DNA from: Limnohabitans sp. T6-20
GTDB taxonomy: Bacteria > Pseudomonadota > Gammaproteobacteria > Burkholderiales > Burkholderiaceae_C
NCBI RefSeq assembly: GCF_003063505.1
Contig: NZ_NERW01000002.1
Location: 372,001 to 436,000, forward strand
Length of the DNA stretch: 64,000 nucleotides
Reading direction: 5' to 3'
The position numbers and the translations under genes are program-made. The first letter of the stretch is position 1. Each line of letters starts with the position of its first letter. This document shows positions 47,064 to 57,096 of this stretch, one piece after another. The notes beneath the pieces were generated by a model. That model worked only from the letters and a program-made list of their open reading frames with translations, searched no databases and had not been told where the DNA came from.

Positions 47064-47378
47064 CTTTTTTCAGCGCACGCGAGGGCGATGCTTTTGCCTG
47101 TATTTGGAAAGAGGGGGCGAATTTGCCAGTCGCGCAGTGAACAGCCCGACCGGGAGGGATTATGGCACCGACATGATCGTGGCCGCATGGGTTTTGGAAG
47201 GGGCTTTGACAAATGCGATAATGCGCAATTGCAATTGAAAAAAAGCAAACGGATCACCGTCCGGCACTTTTACAGTTTGGTGCCCATGTCTGTGGTCTTA
47301 AGTCCCAAAGCCACTCCACAAGAGTCGAGCCCAGGGGCACCCAAGGTTTTTCGTTAGAGAAATTCACAAAGGTTGAAT
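47064..47378. promoter_or_regulatory. Divergent promoter region and long ilvB leader
   Basis: Between the sigma gene and ilvB. Two overlapping candidates face ilvB: TTGGAA (47194-47199)-17 bp-GATAAT (47217-47222), and TTGACA (47206-47211)-18 bp-TGCAAT (47230-47235). Either leaves a leader of about 140-150 nt. The leader can fold: GGTGCCC (47279-47285) with GGGCACC (47335-47341), followed by a TTTTT run, and it holds a 23-codon open frame (47286-47357). AAAGG precedes the ilvB ATG. Confidence 0.55.
47286..47357 (+). CDS. Possible ilv leader peptide (23 codons)
   Basis: An ATG-led frame starting Met-Ser-Val-Val-Leu, with the rare Leu codon TTA, ends 21 nt before the ilvB ATG, inside the foldable leader. 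Consecutive Val-Val-Leu codons would suit attenuation by valine and leucine supply, but there are few regulatory codons and no ribosome binding site. It may be chance. Confidence 0.25.
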   Translation: MSVVLSPKATPQESSPGAPKVFR

Positions 47379-49142
47379 ATGGAAATGAACAAAGCCGAAT
47401 CAGCATCCACGCCCGTGGGCGCGCAAGAGTTGCGCGGCGCGGAAATCCTCGTCAAGGCGCTCCAAGCTGAAAACGTGCAGTACATCTGGGGTTACCCCGG
47501 TGGTGCCGTGCTTCACATTTACGACGCGTTCTACAAACAAGACACCATCCAGCACGTCCTGGTGCGTCACGAACAAGCGGCTGTGCATGCGGCCGACGGT
47601 TTCGCTCGCGCCACGGGCGAAGTGGGTGTGGCGCTGGTCACTTCGGGCCCAGGCCTGACCAATGCCGTGACCGGTATCGCCACGGCCTACATGGACAGCA
47701 TTCCCATGGTCATCATCAGCGGGCAAGTGCCCACTGCGGCCATTGGCCTGGATGCTTTTCAGGAATGTGACACCGTGGGCATCACGCGCCCGATCGTGAA
47801 ACACAACTTCCTGGTCAAAGACGCCAAGGACATGGCCGAGGTCATGAAAAAGGCTTTCCACATTGCGCGCAGTGGCCGTCCTGGCCCTGTGGTGGTGGAC
47901 GTTCCGAAAGACGTTTCTTTCAACAAGGCCTTGTACTCGGGTTACCCAGAGTCGGTCGAAATGCGCTCGTACAACCCTGTGCGCAAAGGCCATGGCGGCC
48001 AGATTCGCAAGGCTTTGCAGTTGCTGATGGGCGCCAAGCGCCCTTACATCTACACCGGCGGTGGCGTGCTGCTGAGCAATGCCAGCGCAGAACTGCGCGC
48101 GTTGGTCGACATGCTCAACGTGCCTGTGACCAATACCTTGATGGGTTTGGGTGCCTTTCCGGCCACTGACCGCCGTTTCCTGGGCATGCTGGGCATGCAC
48201 GGCACACTCGAAGCCAACAACGCCATGCAAAACTGCGATGTGTTGCTGGCTGTGGGCGCCCGTTTTGACGACCGCGTGATCGGCAACCCCAAGCATTTCG
48301 CTTCGGTGGACCGCAAAATCATCCACATTGACATTGACCCTTCCAGTATTTCCAAGCGCGTGAAAGTGGATGTGCCGATCGTGGGCGACGTGAAAGACGT
48401 GCTGACCGAACTCATGGGCATGATCCGTGAATCGGGCCTCAAGCCGGACGCGCAGGCGCTCGGCCAGTGGTGGGAAACCATCGAAAGCTGGCGCAAGCGC
48501 GATTGCATGAAGTACGACAACAGCAATACCCAGGTCATCAAGCCACAAAAGGTCATTGAGACCTTATGGGACATGACCAAAGATGTCGATGCGTACATCA
48601 CATCTGACGTGGGTCAGCACCAAATGTGGGCCGCGCAGTACTATAAATTCAACGAGCCACGCCGCTGGATCAACTCCGGTGGCCTGGGCACCATGGGTGT
48701 GGGCATTCCCTACGCCATGGGCATCAAGCTGGCCAAGCCGGACAGCGAAGTGTTTTGTGTGACGGGCGAAGGCTCGGTGCAGATGTGCATTCAGGAACTT
48801 TCGACCTGCCTGCAATACAACACGCCCATCAAGATCGTGGCGCTCAACAACGGTTACTTGGGCATGGTGCGCCAGTGGCAGGAGATCGATTACTCCGGTC
48901 GTTACAGCCACAGCTACATGGATGCCTTGCCTAACTTCGTGAAGTTGGCGGAGGCCTATGGCCACGTCGGCATCTTGGTGGAGAAGCCTGAGGATGTGGA
49001 GCCTGCTTTGCGCGAGGCACGCAGACTCAAGGACCGCACGGTTTTCCTGGACATTCGCACAGACCCTACAGAGAACGTGTTCCCCATGGTTCAGGCTGGC
49101 AAGGGCATCACCGAGATGCTCATGGGCGTGGAGGACCTGTAA
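47379..49142 (+). CDS. ilvB: Acetolactate synthase, large subunit
   Basis: Thiamine-diphosphate enzyme that makes acetolactate or acetohydroxybutyrate for valine, leucine and isoleucine. The 587-residue protein has IWGYPGGAVLHIYDAFYKQ, catalytic E65 in VRHEQAAVHAADG, the FAD-domain VGARFDDRVIGN, and the thiamine motif reading GEGSVQM (E464) instead of the usual GDG. Start ATG 47379 has AAAGG 6 nt upstream; TTG 47373 and ATG 47385 are alternatives. ilvH follows after 2 nt. Confidence 0.96.
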   Translation: MEMNKAESASTPVGAQELRGAEILVKALQAENVQYIWGYPGGAVLHIYDAFYKQDTIQHVLVRHEQAAVHAADGFARATGEVGVALVTSGPGLTNAVTGIATAYMDSIPMVIISGQVPTAAIGLDAFQECDTVGITRPIVKHNFLVKDAKDMAEVMKKAFHIARSGRPGPVVVDVPKDVSFNKALYSGYPESVEMRSYNPVRKGHGGQIRKALQLLMGAKRPYIYTGGGVLLSNASAELRALVDMLNVPVTNTLMGLGAFPATDRRFLGMLGMHGTLEANNAMQNCDVLLAVGARFDDRVIGNPKHFASVDRKIIHIDIDPSSISKRVKVDVPIVGDVKDVLTELMGMIRESGLKPDAQALGQWWETIESWRKRDCMKYDNSNTQVIKPQKVIETLWDMTKDVDAYITSDVGQHQMWAAQYYKFNEPRRWINSGGLGTMGVGIPYAMGIKLAKPDSEVFCVTGEGSVQMCIQELSTCLQYNTPIKIVALNNGYLGMVRQWQEIDYSGRYSHSYMDALPNFVKLAEAYGHVGILVEKPEDVEPALREARRLKDRTVFLDIRTDPTENVFPMVQAGKGITEMLMGVEDL

Positions 49143-49144
49143 TC

Positions 49145-49636
49145 ATGAAACACATCATCGCTGTACTGATTGAAAACGAAGCGGGCGCTTTGTCCCGTGT
49201 GGTGGGCCTTTTTTCGGCCCGTGGCTACAACATCGAGTCTTTGACCGTGGCCCCGACCGAAGACCCCAGCCTGTCGCGCATGACCATCCAGACCACCGGG
49301 TCTGACGATGTGATTGAGCAGATCACCAAGCACCTGAACCGCCTGATCGAGGTGGTCAAGGTGGTGGACCTGACCGAAGGCGCCTACACCGAACGCGAGC
49401 TGATGCTGGTGAAGGTGCGCGCCGTGGGCAAGGAACGCGAAGAAATGAAACGCATGGCCGACATCTTCCGTGGCCGTGTGATTGATGTCACTGACAAGAG
49501 CTACACCATTGAGCTCACCGGTGACCAATCGAAGAACGACGCCTTTTTGGAGGCGATCGACCGCAGTGCCATCTTGGAGACCGTGCGCACGGGTGCATGC
49601 GGTATCGGGCGCGGCGAGCGCATCCTGCGCGTCTAA
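49145..49636 (+). CDS. ilvH: Acetolactate synthase, small regulatory subunit
   Basis: Carries the valine feedback site and boosts catalysis of IlvB. The 163-residue protein has an N-terminal ACT domain (HIIAVLIENEAGALSRVVGL, GYNIESLTVAPTEDP) and the C-terminal small-subunit domain. GAGGA at the end of ilvB acts as ribosome binding site. ilvC follows 39 nt downstream. Confidence 0.96.
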   Translation: MKHIIAVLIENEAGALSRVVGLFSARGYNIESLTVAPTEDPSLSRMTIQTTGSDDVIEQITKHLNRLIEVVKVVDLTEGAYTERELMLVKVRAVGKEREEMKRMADIFRGRVIDVTDKSYTIELTGDQSKNDAFLEAIDRSAILETVRTGACGIGRGERILRV

Positions 49637-50692
<1,056 letters not shown>

Positions 50693-50713
50693 TCTGGCCC
50701 TTGGGCGAGTTTG

Positions 50714-50739
50714 AAAAAGGCCACTTGGGTGGCCTTTTT
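50714..50739 (+). terminator. Rho-independent terminator after ilvC
   Basis: Perfect 11-bp stem AAAAAGGCCAC/GTGGCCTTTTT with loop TTGG, 21 nt after the ilvC stop. Confidence 0.92.
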
Positions 50740-50812
50740 CTTGGGCGCTCGGACTGCCTTAAACTTCGCTGACACGGGATGGATTCAGAAAAAGCCCCAA
50801 CAGGAACGGACG

Positions 50813-51628
50813 ATGAACAAAACCAACGACAAAGTCGAAGACGCCGAAGCCGCTGCACCGGTGCGCAAACCCTCCAAGGGCATCTACATGCTGCCCAACA
50901 TGATCACCTTGGCCGCGTTGTTTGCTGGTTTTTATGCCGTGGTCATGGCCATCAATGGCCGTTTTGACTTGGCCACGGTGGGTATTTTTTGCGCCATGGT
51001 GCTGGACAGCCTGGATGGCCGTGTGGCGCGCATGACCAACACGCAAAGTGCGTTTGGCGAGCAGATGGATTCGCTGTCCGACATGGTGTCCTTTGGTGCC
51101 GCGCCCGCCTTGATTGCCTATGTCTGGACGCTCAAGGAGTTGGGCCGCTGGGGCTGGATTGCCGCTTTTGTTTATTGCGCCTGTGCGGCCTTGCGCTTGG
51201 CACGCTTCAACGTGAACACCGCCGTGGTGGACAAGCGCTACTTTCAGGGTCTGCCATCGCCTGCCGCTGCGGCTTTGGTCATGGGCTTTGTGTGGATCAT
51301 GTTCGACAACGCTGTACCCGCCAAAGCTGTGGCTTGGGGCATGTTTGCCGTGTGCCTGTTTGCAGGCTTGACCATGGTGACCAATGTGCCTTTTTACAGC
51401 TTCAAGGACATGCACATGAAAAAGAGTGTGCCCTTTGCCACGCTGGTGTTGGTTGCTTTGGGCATTGCGGTGGTCAACATCGATCCGCCGACGGTGTTGT
51501 TCGCCATATTCGTGGGTTACGGCCTGAGCGGTTATGTGATTTATGTCTGGCGTAAAGCCAAAGGTCAGCCCACCAGCATGATCAGCACATCCACCGACGA
51601 GCCCGAAGAGCGTGGCCTGCACCAGTGA
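50813..51628 (+). CDS. pssA: CDP-diacylglycerol-serine O-phosphatidyltransferase
   Basis: Makes phosphatidylserine, precursor of phosphatidylethanolamine. The 271-residue membrane protein carries the CDP-alcohol phosphotransferase motif with D65, D68, D86 and D90 in DSLDGRVARM...GEQMDSLSDMVSFG, and about seven to eight transmembrane segments. Start is ATG 50813, with AGGAACGGA upstream. It lies between two terminated amino-acid units; no psd gene is adjacent. Confidence 0.94.
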   Translation: MNKTNDKVEDAEAAAPVRKPSKGIYMLPNMITLAALFAGFYAVVMAINGRFDLATVGIFCAMVLDSLDGRVARMTNTQSAFGEQMDSLSDMVSFGAAPALIAYVWTLKELGRWGWIAAFVYCACAALRLARFNVNTAVVDKRYFQGLPSPAAAALVMGFVWIMFDNAVPAKAVAWGMFAVCLFAGLTMVTNVPFYSFKDMHMKKSVPFATLVLVALGIAVVNIDPPTVLFAIFVGYGLSGYVIYVWRKAKGQPTSMISTSTDEPEERGLHQ

Positions 51629-51661
51629 TGTCCTGTGCACGACAAAGCCCGTTTTGAACTG

Positions 51662-51670
51662 TGCTACAGT
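51662..51670 (+). promoter_or_regulatory. Extended -10 promoter for the leu leader
   Basis: TGC-TACAGT forms an extended -10 (TGn plus hexamer 51665-51670) ending 6 bp before the leader-peptide ATG at 51677. Transcription would start at about the ATG. No good -35 is seen. Confidence 0.5.
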
Positions 51671-51676
51671 GTTTCT

Positions 51677-51730
51677 ATGAACTTTTCCTTGTTTGCACTA
51701 CTGCTACTGCCCAACGGGCGGGATATGTAG
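51677..51730 (+). CDS. leuL: Leucine-operon leader peptide
   Basis: A 17-codon frame encoding MNFSLFALLLLPNGRDM. Codons 8-11 are four Leu in a row (CTA CTG CTA CTG), with a fifth Leu at codon 5. CTA is rare in these GC-rich genes. It is followed by an attenuator hairpin and then leuA. There is no ribosome binding site; the extended -10 box suggests a leaderless message. Stalling at Leu codons when charged tRNA-Leu is scarce would favour the antiterminator. Confidence 0.85.
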   Translation: MNFSLFALLLLPNGRDM

Positions 51731-51791
51731 CGCACGCAAACATTTTCCCAAAAGGCCCGAATGCCATCCGCATCGGGCCTTTTGCATTTTT
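51709..51791 (+). promoter_or_regulatory. leuA transcription attenuator
   Basis: Three exclusive pairings can be drawn. Pause hairpin: GCCC (51709-51712) with GGGC (51716-51719). Antiterminator: CGGGC (51715-51719) with GCCCG (51755-51759), continued by GGGA (51720-51723) with TCCC (51746-51749). Terminator: AAAAGGCCCG (51750-51759) with CGGGCCTTTT (51774-51783), then GCATTTTT. A ribosome held on the Leu codons would mask the first helix and release the second. Confidence 0.8.
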
Positions 51792-51825
51792 GCTTGGACT
51801 TGCGGGTTTTTGACCAGGACTGAAC

Positions 51826-53364
51826 ATGACTGACAAACTGATTATTTTCGACACCACCTTGCGCGATGGCGAGCAATCGCCCGGTGCTTCCATGACCCGT
51901 GACGAGAAGCTGCGCATTGCGCGCCAGCTGGAGCGTCTGCGCGTGGACGTGATCGAAGCCGGTTTTGCCGCCAGCTCCAATGGCGATTTTGAGGCCGTCA
52001 AGACCATTGCCGATGCGATCAAGGACTCCACCATTTGCTCTTTGTCGCGCGCCAATGACCGCGATATTTCTCGCGCTGCCGAAGCGCTGAAAGGGGCCAA
52101 CAGCGGGCGTATCCACACCTTCATTGCCACGTCGCCTCTGCACATGGAAAAGAAGTTGCGCATGACACCCGATCAGGTGTTTGAGCAAGCCAAGCAATCG
52201 GTGCGCTTTGCCCGTAACTTGGTGGGCGATGTCGAGTTCAGTCCCGAAGACGGTTACCGCAGCGACATGGACTTTTTGTGCCGCATCCTGGAGGCGGTCA
52301 TCGCTGAAGGCGCCACCACCATCAACGTGCCTGATACGGTAGGTTATGCCGTGCCTGAGCTGTATGGTGAGTTCATTCGCACGCTGCGCGAACGCATCCC
52401 CAACTCTGACAAGGCCATCTGGTCTGTGCACTGCCACAACGATTTGGGCATGGCCGTCGCCAATTCGCTGGCCGGTGTCAAGATCGGCGGCGCTCGCCAG
52501 GTCGAGTGCACGATCAATGGTTTGGGTGAACGTGCTGGCAATTGCTCGCTCGAAGAAGTGGTCATGGCCGTGAAAACACGCCGCGATTATTTTGGCTTGG
52601 ACGTGGGCATTGACACCAGCCACATCGTCGCCGCCAGTCGCATGGTCAGCCAGACGACCGGTTTCGTGGTTCAGCCCAACAAGGCTGTGGTGGGTGCCAA
52701 TGCGTTTGCACACGCCTCGGGCATTCACCAGGATGGCGTGCTCAAAGCGCGCGACACCTACGAAATCATGCGCGCCGAAGATGTGGGCTGGACCACCAAC
52801 AAAATTGTTCTGGGCAAGCTGAGTGGTCGCAACGCCTTCAAGCAGCGCCTGCAAGACTTGGGTGTGACCTTGGACAGTGAGACTGAAATCAACAACGCTT
52901 TTGCCAAGTTCAAGGAATTGGCCGATCGCAAGAGTGAGATTTTTGACGAAGACATCCTGGCCCTGGTGGGCGACGAGAGCGTGACGGTTGAAAAAGAGCA
53001 GTACGGTTTTGTCTCGATGGCTCAGCACAGCGAAACAGGTGAGCGCCCTCATGCTGCCGTTGTCTTCACTGTCGCAGGCAAGGAAGTGCGAGCCGAGTCT
53101 GACGGAAATGGTCCTGTCGATGCCTCTTTGAAGGCCATTGAGTCGCATGTCAAAAGTGGTGCGGAAATGGTGCTTTACTCCGTCAACGCCATCAGTGGCT
53201 CGACCGAGAGTCAAGGCGAAGTGACCGTGCGCTTGCAAAACAGCGGCCGTGTCGTCAATGGTGTGGGTTCGGACCCGGATATCGTGGTGGCGTCAGCCAA
53301 GGCGTATCTGAGTGCGCTCAATAAATTGCAGAGCAAAGCCGATCGGGTCGCTGCCCAAGGTTAA
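51826..53364 (+). CDS. leuA: 2-isopropylmalate synthase
   Basis: First committed enzyme of leucine synthesis: acetyl-CoA plus 2-ketoisovalerate. The 512-residue protein has the catalytic-barrel start [16 protein letters not shown] (8-23), metal site [33 protein letters not shown], and the C-terminal regulatory domain for leucine feedback (about 390-512). Length fits the standard LeuA1 type. AGGA lies just before the ATG. It is preceded by leuL and the attenuator, 34 nt upstream, and ends at a strong terminator, so it is transcribed alone. Confidence 0.97.
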   Translation: MTDKLIIFDTTLRDGEQSPGASMTRDEKLRIARQLERLRVDVIEAGFAASSNGDFEAVKTIADAIKDSTICSLSRANDRDISRAAEALKGANSGRIHTFIATSPLHMEKKLRMTPDQVFEQAKQSVRFARNLVGDVEFSPEDGYRSDMDFLCRILEAVIAEGATTINVPDTVGYAVPELYGEFIRTLRERIPNSDKAIWSVHCHNDLGMAVANSLAGVKIGGARQVECTINGLGERAGNCSLEEVVMAVKTRRDYFGLDVGIDTSHIVAASRMVSQTTGFVVQPNKAVVGANAFAHASGIHQDGVLKARDTYEIMRAEDVGWTTNKIVLGKLSGRNAFKQRLQDLGVTLDSETEINNAFAKFKELADRKSEIFDEDILALVGDESVTVEKEQYGFVSMAQHSETGERPHAAVVFTVAGKEVRAESDGNGPVDASLKAIESHVKSGAEMVLYSVNAISGSTESQGEVTVRLQNSGRVVNGVGSDPDIVVASAKAYLSALNKLQSKADRVAAQG

Positions 53365-53398
53365 AAAGTATCCTTTGGATATACTTTCCGGCTTGAAT

Positions 53399-53437
53399 AA
53401 AGTCACGCAAGTTGTTGTTCTTGCGTGACTTTTTTTA
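53399..53437 (+). terminator. Rho-independent terminator after leuA
   Basis: AAAGTCACGCAAG pairs with CTTGCGTGACTTT across an 8-nt loop and runs into TTTTATTT. A smaller hairpin (AAAGTATCC.../GGATATACTTT, 53365-53388) lies directly before it. Confidence 0.92.
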
Positions 53438-53468
53438 TTTGAGTACACTCAGGCACAATATTGAAACA

Positions 53469-54569
53469 ATGATTCTCAAGATGCCCTCCATGCGATCCCT
53501 TCCCGTATTCAACGACCAAGCCTGCAGCCGATGGGGCCAAGGTCTGGTTGGCACTTTGACGGCTGCTGTATTGGCTGCGCTGATGGTGTTGCCTTTGGCC
53601 GCACAAGCGCAGGATTCGAAGTCATCTGCCAAAAAGCGGCCTGTGGCCACCGTTGCCAAGTCCGTTAAAAAGGCAAAAGTGAGCACGGGCAAAGCCAACA
53701 AGCGCGTGTCTGTTGCCTCCCAAAAAGCTGTGCCGATGCGCGCATCTTTCGGTCAGATGGCGGGTCTTCATGCCGCATCAGACCCTTTGGATTTGCGCTC
53801 CAGTGTGGCCCTTGTCATTGATCAGGACACGCATGAAGTCCTGTTTCGCAAGAACGACCACGCCGTGTTGCCCATTGCTTCATTGACCAAATTGATGACC
53901 GGCTTGGTGATCTCTGAGGCCCATTTGCCCATGGCGGAGATGATTGCCATCACCCAGGCCGATGTGGATACCGAAAAGGGCAGCTCTTCGCGTTTGGCTG
54001 TGGGCACAGTCCTGAGCCGTGGTGATTTGTTGCATTTGGCACTGATGTCCAGTGAAAACCGCGCCGCGCACGCTTTGGGGCGCACCTTCCCAGGCGGTTT
54101 GGACACTTTTGTGGCGCGCATGAATGCCCGAGCTCAGGCTTTGGGCATGTCCGATACGCGTTATGTTGAACCGACAGGCTTGTCCAGTCGCAACCAGTCC
54201 AGCGCCAACGACTTGGCTGTTTTGGTGGGGGCCGCTTACAAAGAGCCCGTTCTGCGTGAGCTGTCGACGTCGCCTGGCCGCGAGATTGAAGTGGGCAGCC
54301 GCACACTTCAATACAACAACACCAACCGCTTGGTGAAAAGCCCCCAGTGGGACATCGGCTTGCAAAAGACGGGTTACATCTCCGAAGCCGGTCAATGCTT
54401 GGTCATGCAGGCGCAAGTCGCAGGCCGCAAGTTGATCATGGTGTTCTTGGATTCGGCCGGCAAACTCAGTCGCATTGCAGATGCTGAGCGTGTTCGCCGC
54501 TGGGTAGAAAAGTCACCTGCTGTGTCCGCAAGCAAGCATTCGGCACTGACCGATCGTTTGCCTGGTTGA
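53469..54569 (+). CDS. pbpG: D-alanyl-D-alanine endopeptidase (PBP7 type)
   Basis: A low-molecular-weight penicillin-binding protein that trims peptidoglycan cross-links. From 53469 it has 366 residues: signal segment LVGTLTAAVLAALMVLPLAA, a Lys-rich linker, then the peptidase S11 fold with SLTK (S138-K141), SEN (195-197) and KTG (300-302). The start is uncertain: ATGs at 53469, 53481 and 53490 are all in frame and none has a clear ribosome binding site. The frame opens even further upstream, inside the leuA terminator. Confidence 0.9.
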   Translation: MILKMPSMRSLPVFNDQACSRWGQGLVGTLTAAVLAALMVLPLAAQAQDSKSSAKKRPVATVAKSVKKAKVSTGKANKRVSVASQKAVPMRASFGQMAGLHAASDPLDLRSSVALVIDQDTHEVLFRKNDHAVLPIASLTKLMTGLVISEAHLPMAEMIAITQADVDTEKGSSSRLAVGTVLSRGDLLHLALMSSENRAAHALGRTFPGGLDTFVARMNARAQALGMSDTRYVEPTGLSSRNQSSANDLAVLVGAAYKEPVLRELSTSPGREIEVGSRTLQYNNTNRLVKSPQWDIGLQKTGYISEAGQCLVMQAQVAGRKLIMVFLDSAGKLSRIADAERVRRWVEKSPAVSASKHSALTDRLPG

Positions 54570-54587
54570 GCTGAGGCAACGCAGATC

Positions 54588-54615
54588 AAAAAAGGCCTCG
54601 ATTGAGGCCTTTTTT
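54588..54615. terminator. Bidirectional terminator between pbpG and iclR
   Basis: Perfect 12-bp stem AAAAAAGGCCTC/GAGGCCTTTTTT with loop GATT, giving T tracts on both strands between convergent genes. Confidence 0.93.
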
Positions 54616-54629
54616 GCGTCTGAAGCGAC

Positions 54630-55409
54630 TCAGTGATCTCCGTGATAGCCCAATGTTTTGGAGATGTCGTGCGCAGTGGCCTGCAGCTTGGGAAGCCAGC
54701 CTTCGTCCAGTCGGTCGGCGGGGGCAGAGATGGACAGGCCTGCCAGCAATTTGCCTTGGTCGTCGTAAATGCCGGCGGCAATGCAGCGCACACCCAACTC
54801 CAGCTCTTCGTTGTCACGGGCGATGCCGTATTGCTTGACGCGCGCCAGCTCTCTTTCGAGAACCTGCAGTTGGGTGATGCTGTTGCGTGTCTGGCCCACC
54901 AAACCTGTGCGGGTGGAATAAGACCGCACGCGCAGAGGATCATCCGCAGCCAGGAAAAGTTTGCCAACCGAGGTCAAGTGCAAAGGTGCTCGCCCACCGA
55001 TGGCCCGAACCACCTGCATGCCTGAGCGTTCGCTGTAGGCGCGCTCGATGTAAACAATTTCATCGCCTTGTCGCATGCTCAGGTTCACAGGTTGCTGAAT
55101 CAGCTTGTGCAGATCACGCATGGGTGTCAAGGCCGCATCGCGCACGTTCAGGCGGCCCTTGACCAGGTTGCCCAGCTCCAGCAGTCGCATGCCCAGGCGG
55201 TAATTGCCGGCTTCCGGGCGGTCTACAAATCGGCCAGTGGCCAGGTCATTCAGAATGCGGTGCGCGGTGGAGGGGTGCAGGCCTGTTTTTTCGCTGATCT
55301 CTTTGAGGGAGATCGCTTCCTCGCGTGAGGCGAGGACATCGATCAGCGAGAACATGCGCTCAATGACCTGAATCGTGGGTGTCGGCGTGAGTGCAGGGTC
55401 TTTTTTCAT
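54630..55409 (-). CDS. IclR-family transcriptional regulator
   Basis: A 259-residue regulator with an N-terminal winged helix (ISLKEISEKTGLHPSTAHRI, then LNDLATGRFVDRPEAGNYRL) and a C-terminal GAF-like effector domain (DEIVYIERAYSERSGMQVVR, GIARDNEELELGVRCIAAGI). Such proteins control catabolic genes in response to small organic acids. ATG 55409 (MKKDPALTPTPTIQVIERM) was chosen over TTG 55424. No obvious catabolic target is adjacent. Confidence 0.92.
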   Translation of the reverse strand: MKKDPALTPTPTIQVIERMFSLIDVLASREEAISLKEISEKTGLHPSTAHRILNDLATGRFVDRPEAGNYRLGMRLLELGNLVKGRLNVRDAALTPMRDLHKLIQQPVNLSMRQGDEIVYIERAYSERSGMQVVRAIGGRAPLHLTSVGKLFLAADDPLRVRSYSTRTGLVGQTRNSITQLQVLERELARVKQYGIARDNEELELGVRCIAAGIYDDQGKLLAGLSISAPADRLDEGWLPKLQATAHDISKTLGYHGDH

Positions 55410-55460
55410 GGTGTCCGTGAGCAATCCAGAAATTTTACACTGTGAAAACTGCAGGGCTTT

Positions 55461-56198
55461 TCATGTCAATGGCTGCCACTGGCCCTGGACCCGTATTTCG
55501 CAAGGACGGAACTTCGATTTGTAGTTCATTTTCGGACTGCTCTCAATCCAGTAACCCAGGTAGACATAAGGCAGCTGAAGGTCAGCCGCTTGCTGAATTT
55601 GCCACAGCACGCCGTAAATGCCATAGCTGGTGTTGTTTTCAGGCTCATAAAAAGTATAGACCGCTGACAAACCGTTGTTGAGCACATCCACGATGCTGAC
55701 CATCTTCAAATTGCCCAACCCGCCATCTGTGGCAGGCGAGCGAAACTCGACGATGCGGGAGTTGACCCGGCTTTGAAGCAAAAATTGGTTGTATTGGTCA
55801 ACGCTGTCGTTGTCCATCCCGCCACCGGGGTGCCGGCTGGTTTGGTAGCGCAGGTACAGGGCGTAGTGCTCGGGATCGAATTGCAAGTCGAGCACCCGGA
55901 CGTCCAGGTTTTTGTGGGCTTGCCAGGCGCGGCGCTGACTGCGGTCGGGTTTGAAGACCTGGACCTTGACGCGCAGGGGCTGGCAGGCGTGGCAGCCATC
56001 GCAGTAAGGGCGGTAGGTGAACATGCCGCTGCGACGAAACCCTTGCTCCACCAGGTCGGAGTAGACCTCGTTTTGAATGAGGTGGCTGGGCGTGGCGACC
56101 TGAGAGCGTGCCGAGCGATTCGGCAGATAGCTGCACTCATAGGGCGCGGTGGCATAAAACTGCAGTGCCTGGATCGGGAGGTCTTGAAGATGGGTCAC
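55461..56198 (-). CDS. bpt: Aspartate/glutamate leucyltransferase (Bpt)
   Basis: Transfers leucine from Leu-tRNA to N-terminal Asp or Glu, marking proteins for ClpAP. The 245-residue protein matches the ATE-related Bpt family: the Cys cluster APYECSYLP and [16 protein letters not shown], and [20 protein letters not shown] with [20 protein letters not shown]. Start is GTG 56198, overlapping the aat stop by 4 nt. It acts with aat on destabilising N-termini. Confidence 0.94.
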   Translation of the reverse strand: MTHLQDLPIQALQFYATAPYECSYLPNRSARSQVATPSHLIQNEVYSDLVEQGFRRSGMFTYRPYCDGCHACQPLRVKVQVFKPDRSQRRAWQAHKNLDVRVLDLQFDPEHYALYLRYQTSRHPGGGMDNDSVDQYNQFLLQSRVNSRIVEFRSPATDGGLGNLKMVSIVDVLNNGLSAVYTFYEPENNTSYGIYGVLWQIQQAADLQLPYVYLGYWIESSPKMNYKSKFRPCEIRVQGQWQPLT

Positions 56199-56962
56199 AA
56201 CGTGGTGTCCAAAGCCGTCAATGCATCCCAGTATAAAGTTTGCTCAGCCCAGTGGACGGGTGGCATGAGGCGTGACAGCTGGACCGATGCCAAGAATTCC
56301 GCGCGGGGGATTTCTTGTGCCCCCAATGACGCCAAATGGCGGGTGTTTTGCTGGCAATCGATGGTCATGATGCCGTGTTTCAGACAAACACTGACCAAAC
56401 TGGCGAGGGCCATTTTGGAGCCATCGGTCACCGTGGTGAACATGGATTCGCCAAAAACGGCGTGGCCCAGGGCCACAAAATAAAGCCCAGCCACCAATTC
56501 ACCATCAAGCCAAACCTCGGCGCTGTGCGCGTGGCCAGCGCGGTGCAGATCTTCGTAAGCGGTCACCATGGCCGGAACGATCCAGGTGCCGCTTTGTCCT
56601 GGTCTGGGGGCCGCACTGCAGCGGCGCATGACCTGGCTGAAGGCCCGGTCGAAGGTCAATGAGAACCCCGGGTGGTGTAGCCAGCGCTTCATGGTCTGGC
56701 GCAAAGAGCGGTGAAAGCGGAAATGTGTTGTGTGCAACACCATGCGCGGGTCCGGAGTCCACCACAACACCGGTTGGCCTGCACTGAACCAAGGAAAAAT
56801 ACCGTGGCTGTAGGACTCGATGAGGCGGGTGGCAGACAGGTCATGGCTGGCCGCCAACAAGCCGGGGGCAGGGGATTGGGCATCCCAAGCCAGGTGGGTG
56901 CTGGGCAAGGGTTCGTCCGCTTGAATCCAGATCAGGTCAGGCATCTTGGGGGCACGTGGCAT
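56195..56962 (-). CDS. aat: Leucyl/phenylalanyl-tRNA-protein transferase
   Basis: Adds Leu or Phe to N-terminal Lys or Arg of proteins for ClpS/ClpAP degradation. The 255-residue protein has [47 protein letters not shown] and [17 protein letters not shown], all family signatures. Start is ATG 56962 ([12 protein letters not shown]); ATG 56944 is an alternative. A TGTAAT box ends 6 bp before 56962 and no ribosome binding site is visible. The open frame extends to 57199 without support. Confidence 0.95.
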   Translation of the reverse strand: MPRAPKMPDLIWIQADEPLPSTHLAWDAQSPAPGLLAASHDLSATRLIESYSHGIFPWFSAGQPVLWWTPDPRMVLHTTHFRFHRSLRQTMKRWLHHPGFSLTFDRAFSQVMRRCSAAPRPGQSGTWIVPAMVTAYEDLHRAGHAHSAEVWLDGELVAGLYFVALGHAVFGESMFTTVTDGSKMALASLVSVCLKHGIMTIDCQQNTRHLASLGAQEIPRAEFLASVQLSRLMPPVHWAEQTLYWDALTALDTTL

Positions 56963-57096
56963 GGCAGCATTACACAATAAAAGGGGTGTGTTGGTTGCTG
57001 CGGGTTGCCCATGTCGCGCGTTTTTTCGGTTTATCCTCGAAAGCCTTGCATCAGGGCAAACTTGTTTGCTTACTTTGAAAAGGCCAGCTTCGCGCC

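Noticed and set aside
47088..47285. Longer frame leading into the possible ilv leader peptide
   Set aside because: It would begin upstream of the likely promoters, and has no ribosome binding site or recognisable sequence; only the short distal frame is compatible with the transcript.
51664..53238. 524-codon frame opposite leuA
   Set aside because: leuA motifs and the attenuator are on the plus strand; the antisense translation ends inside the leader and resembles no family.
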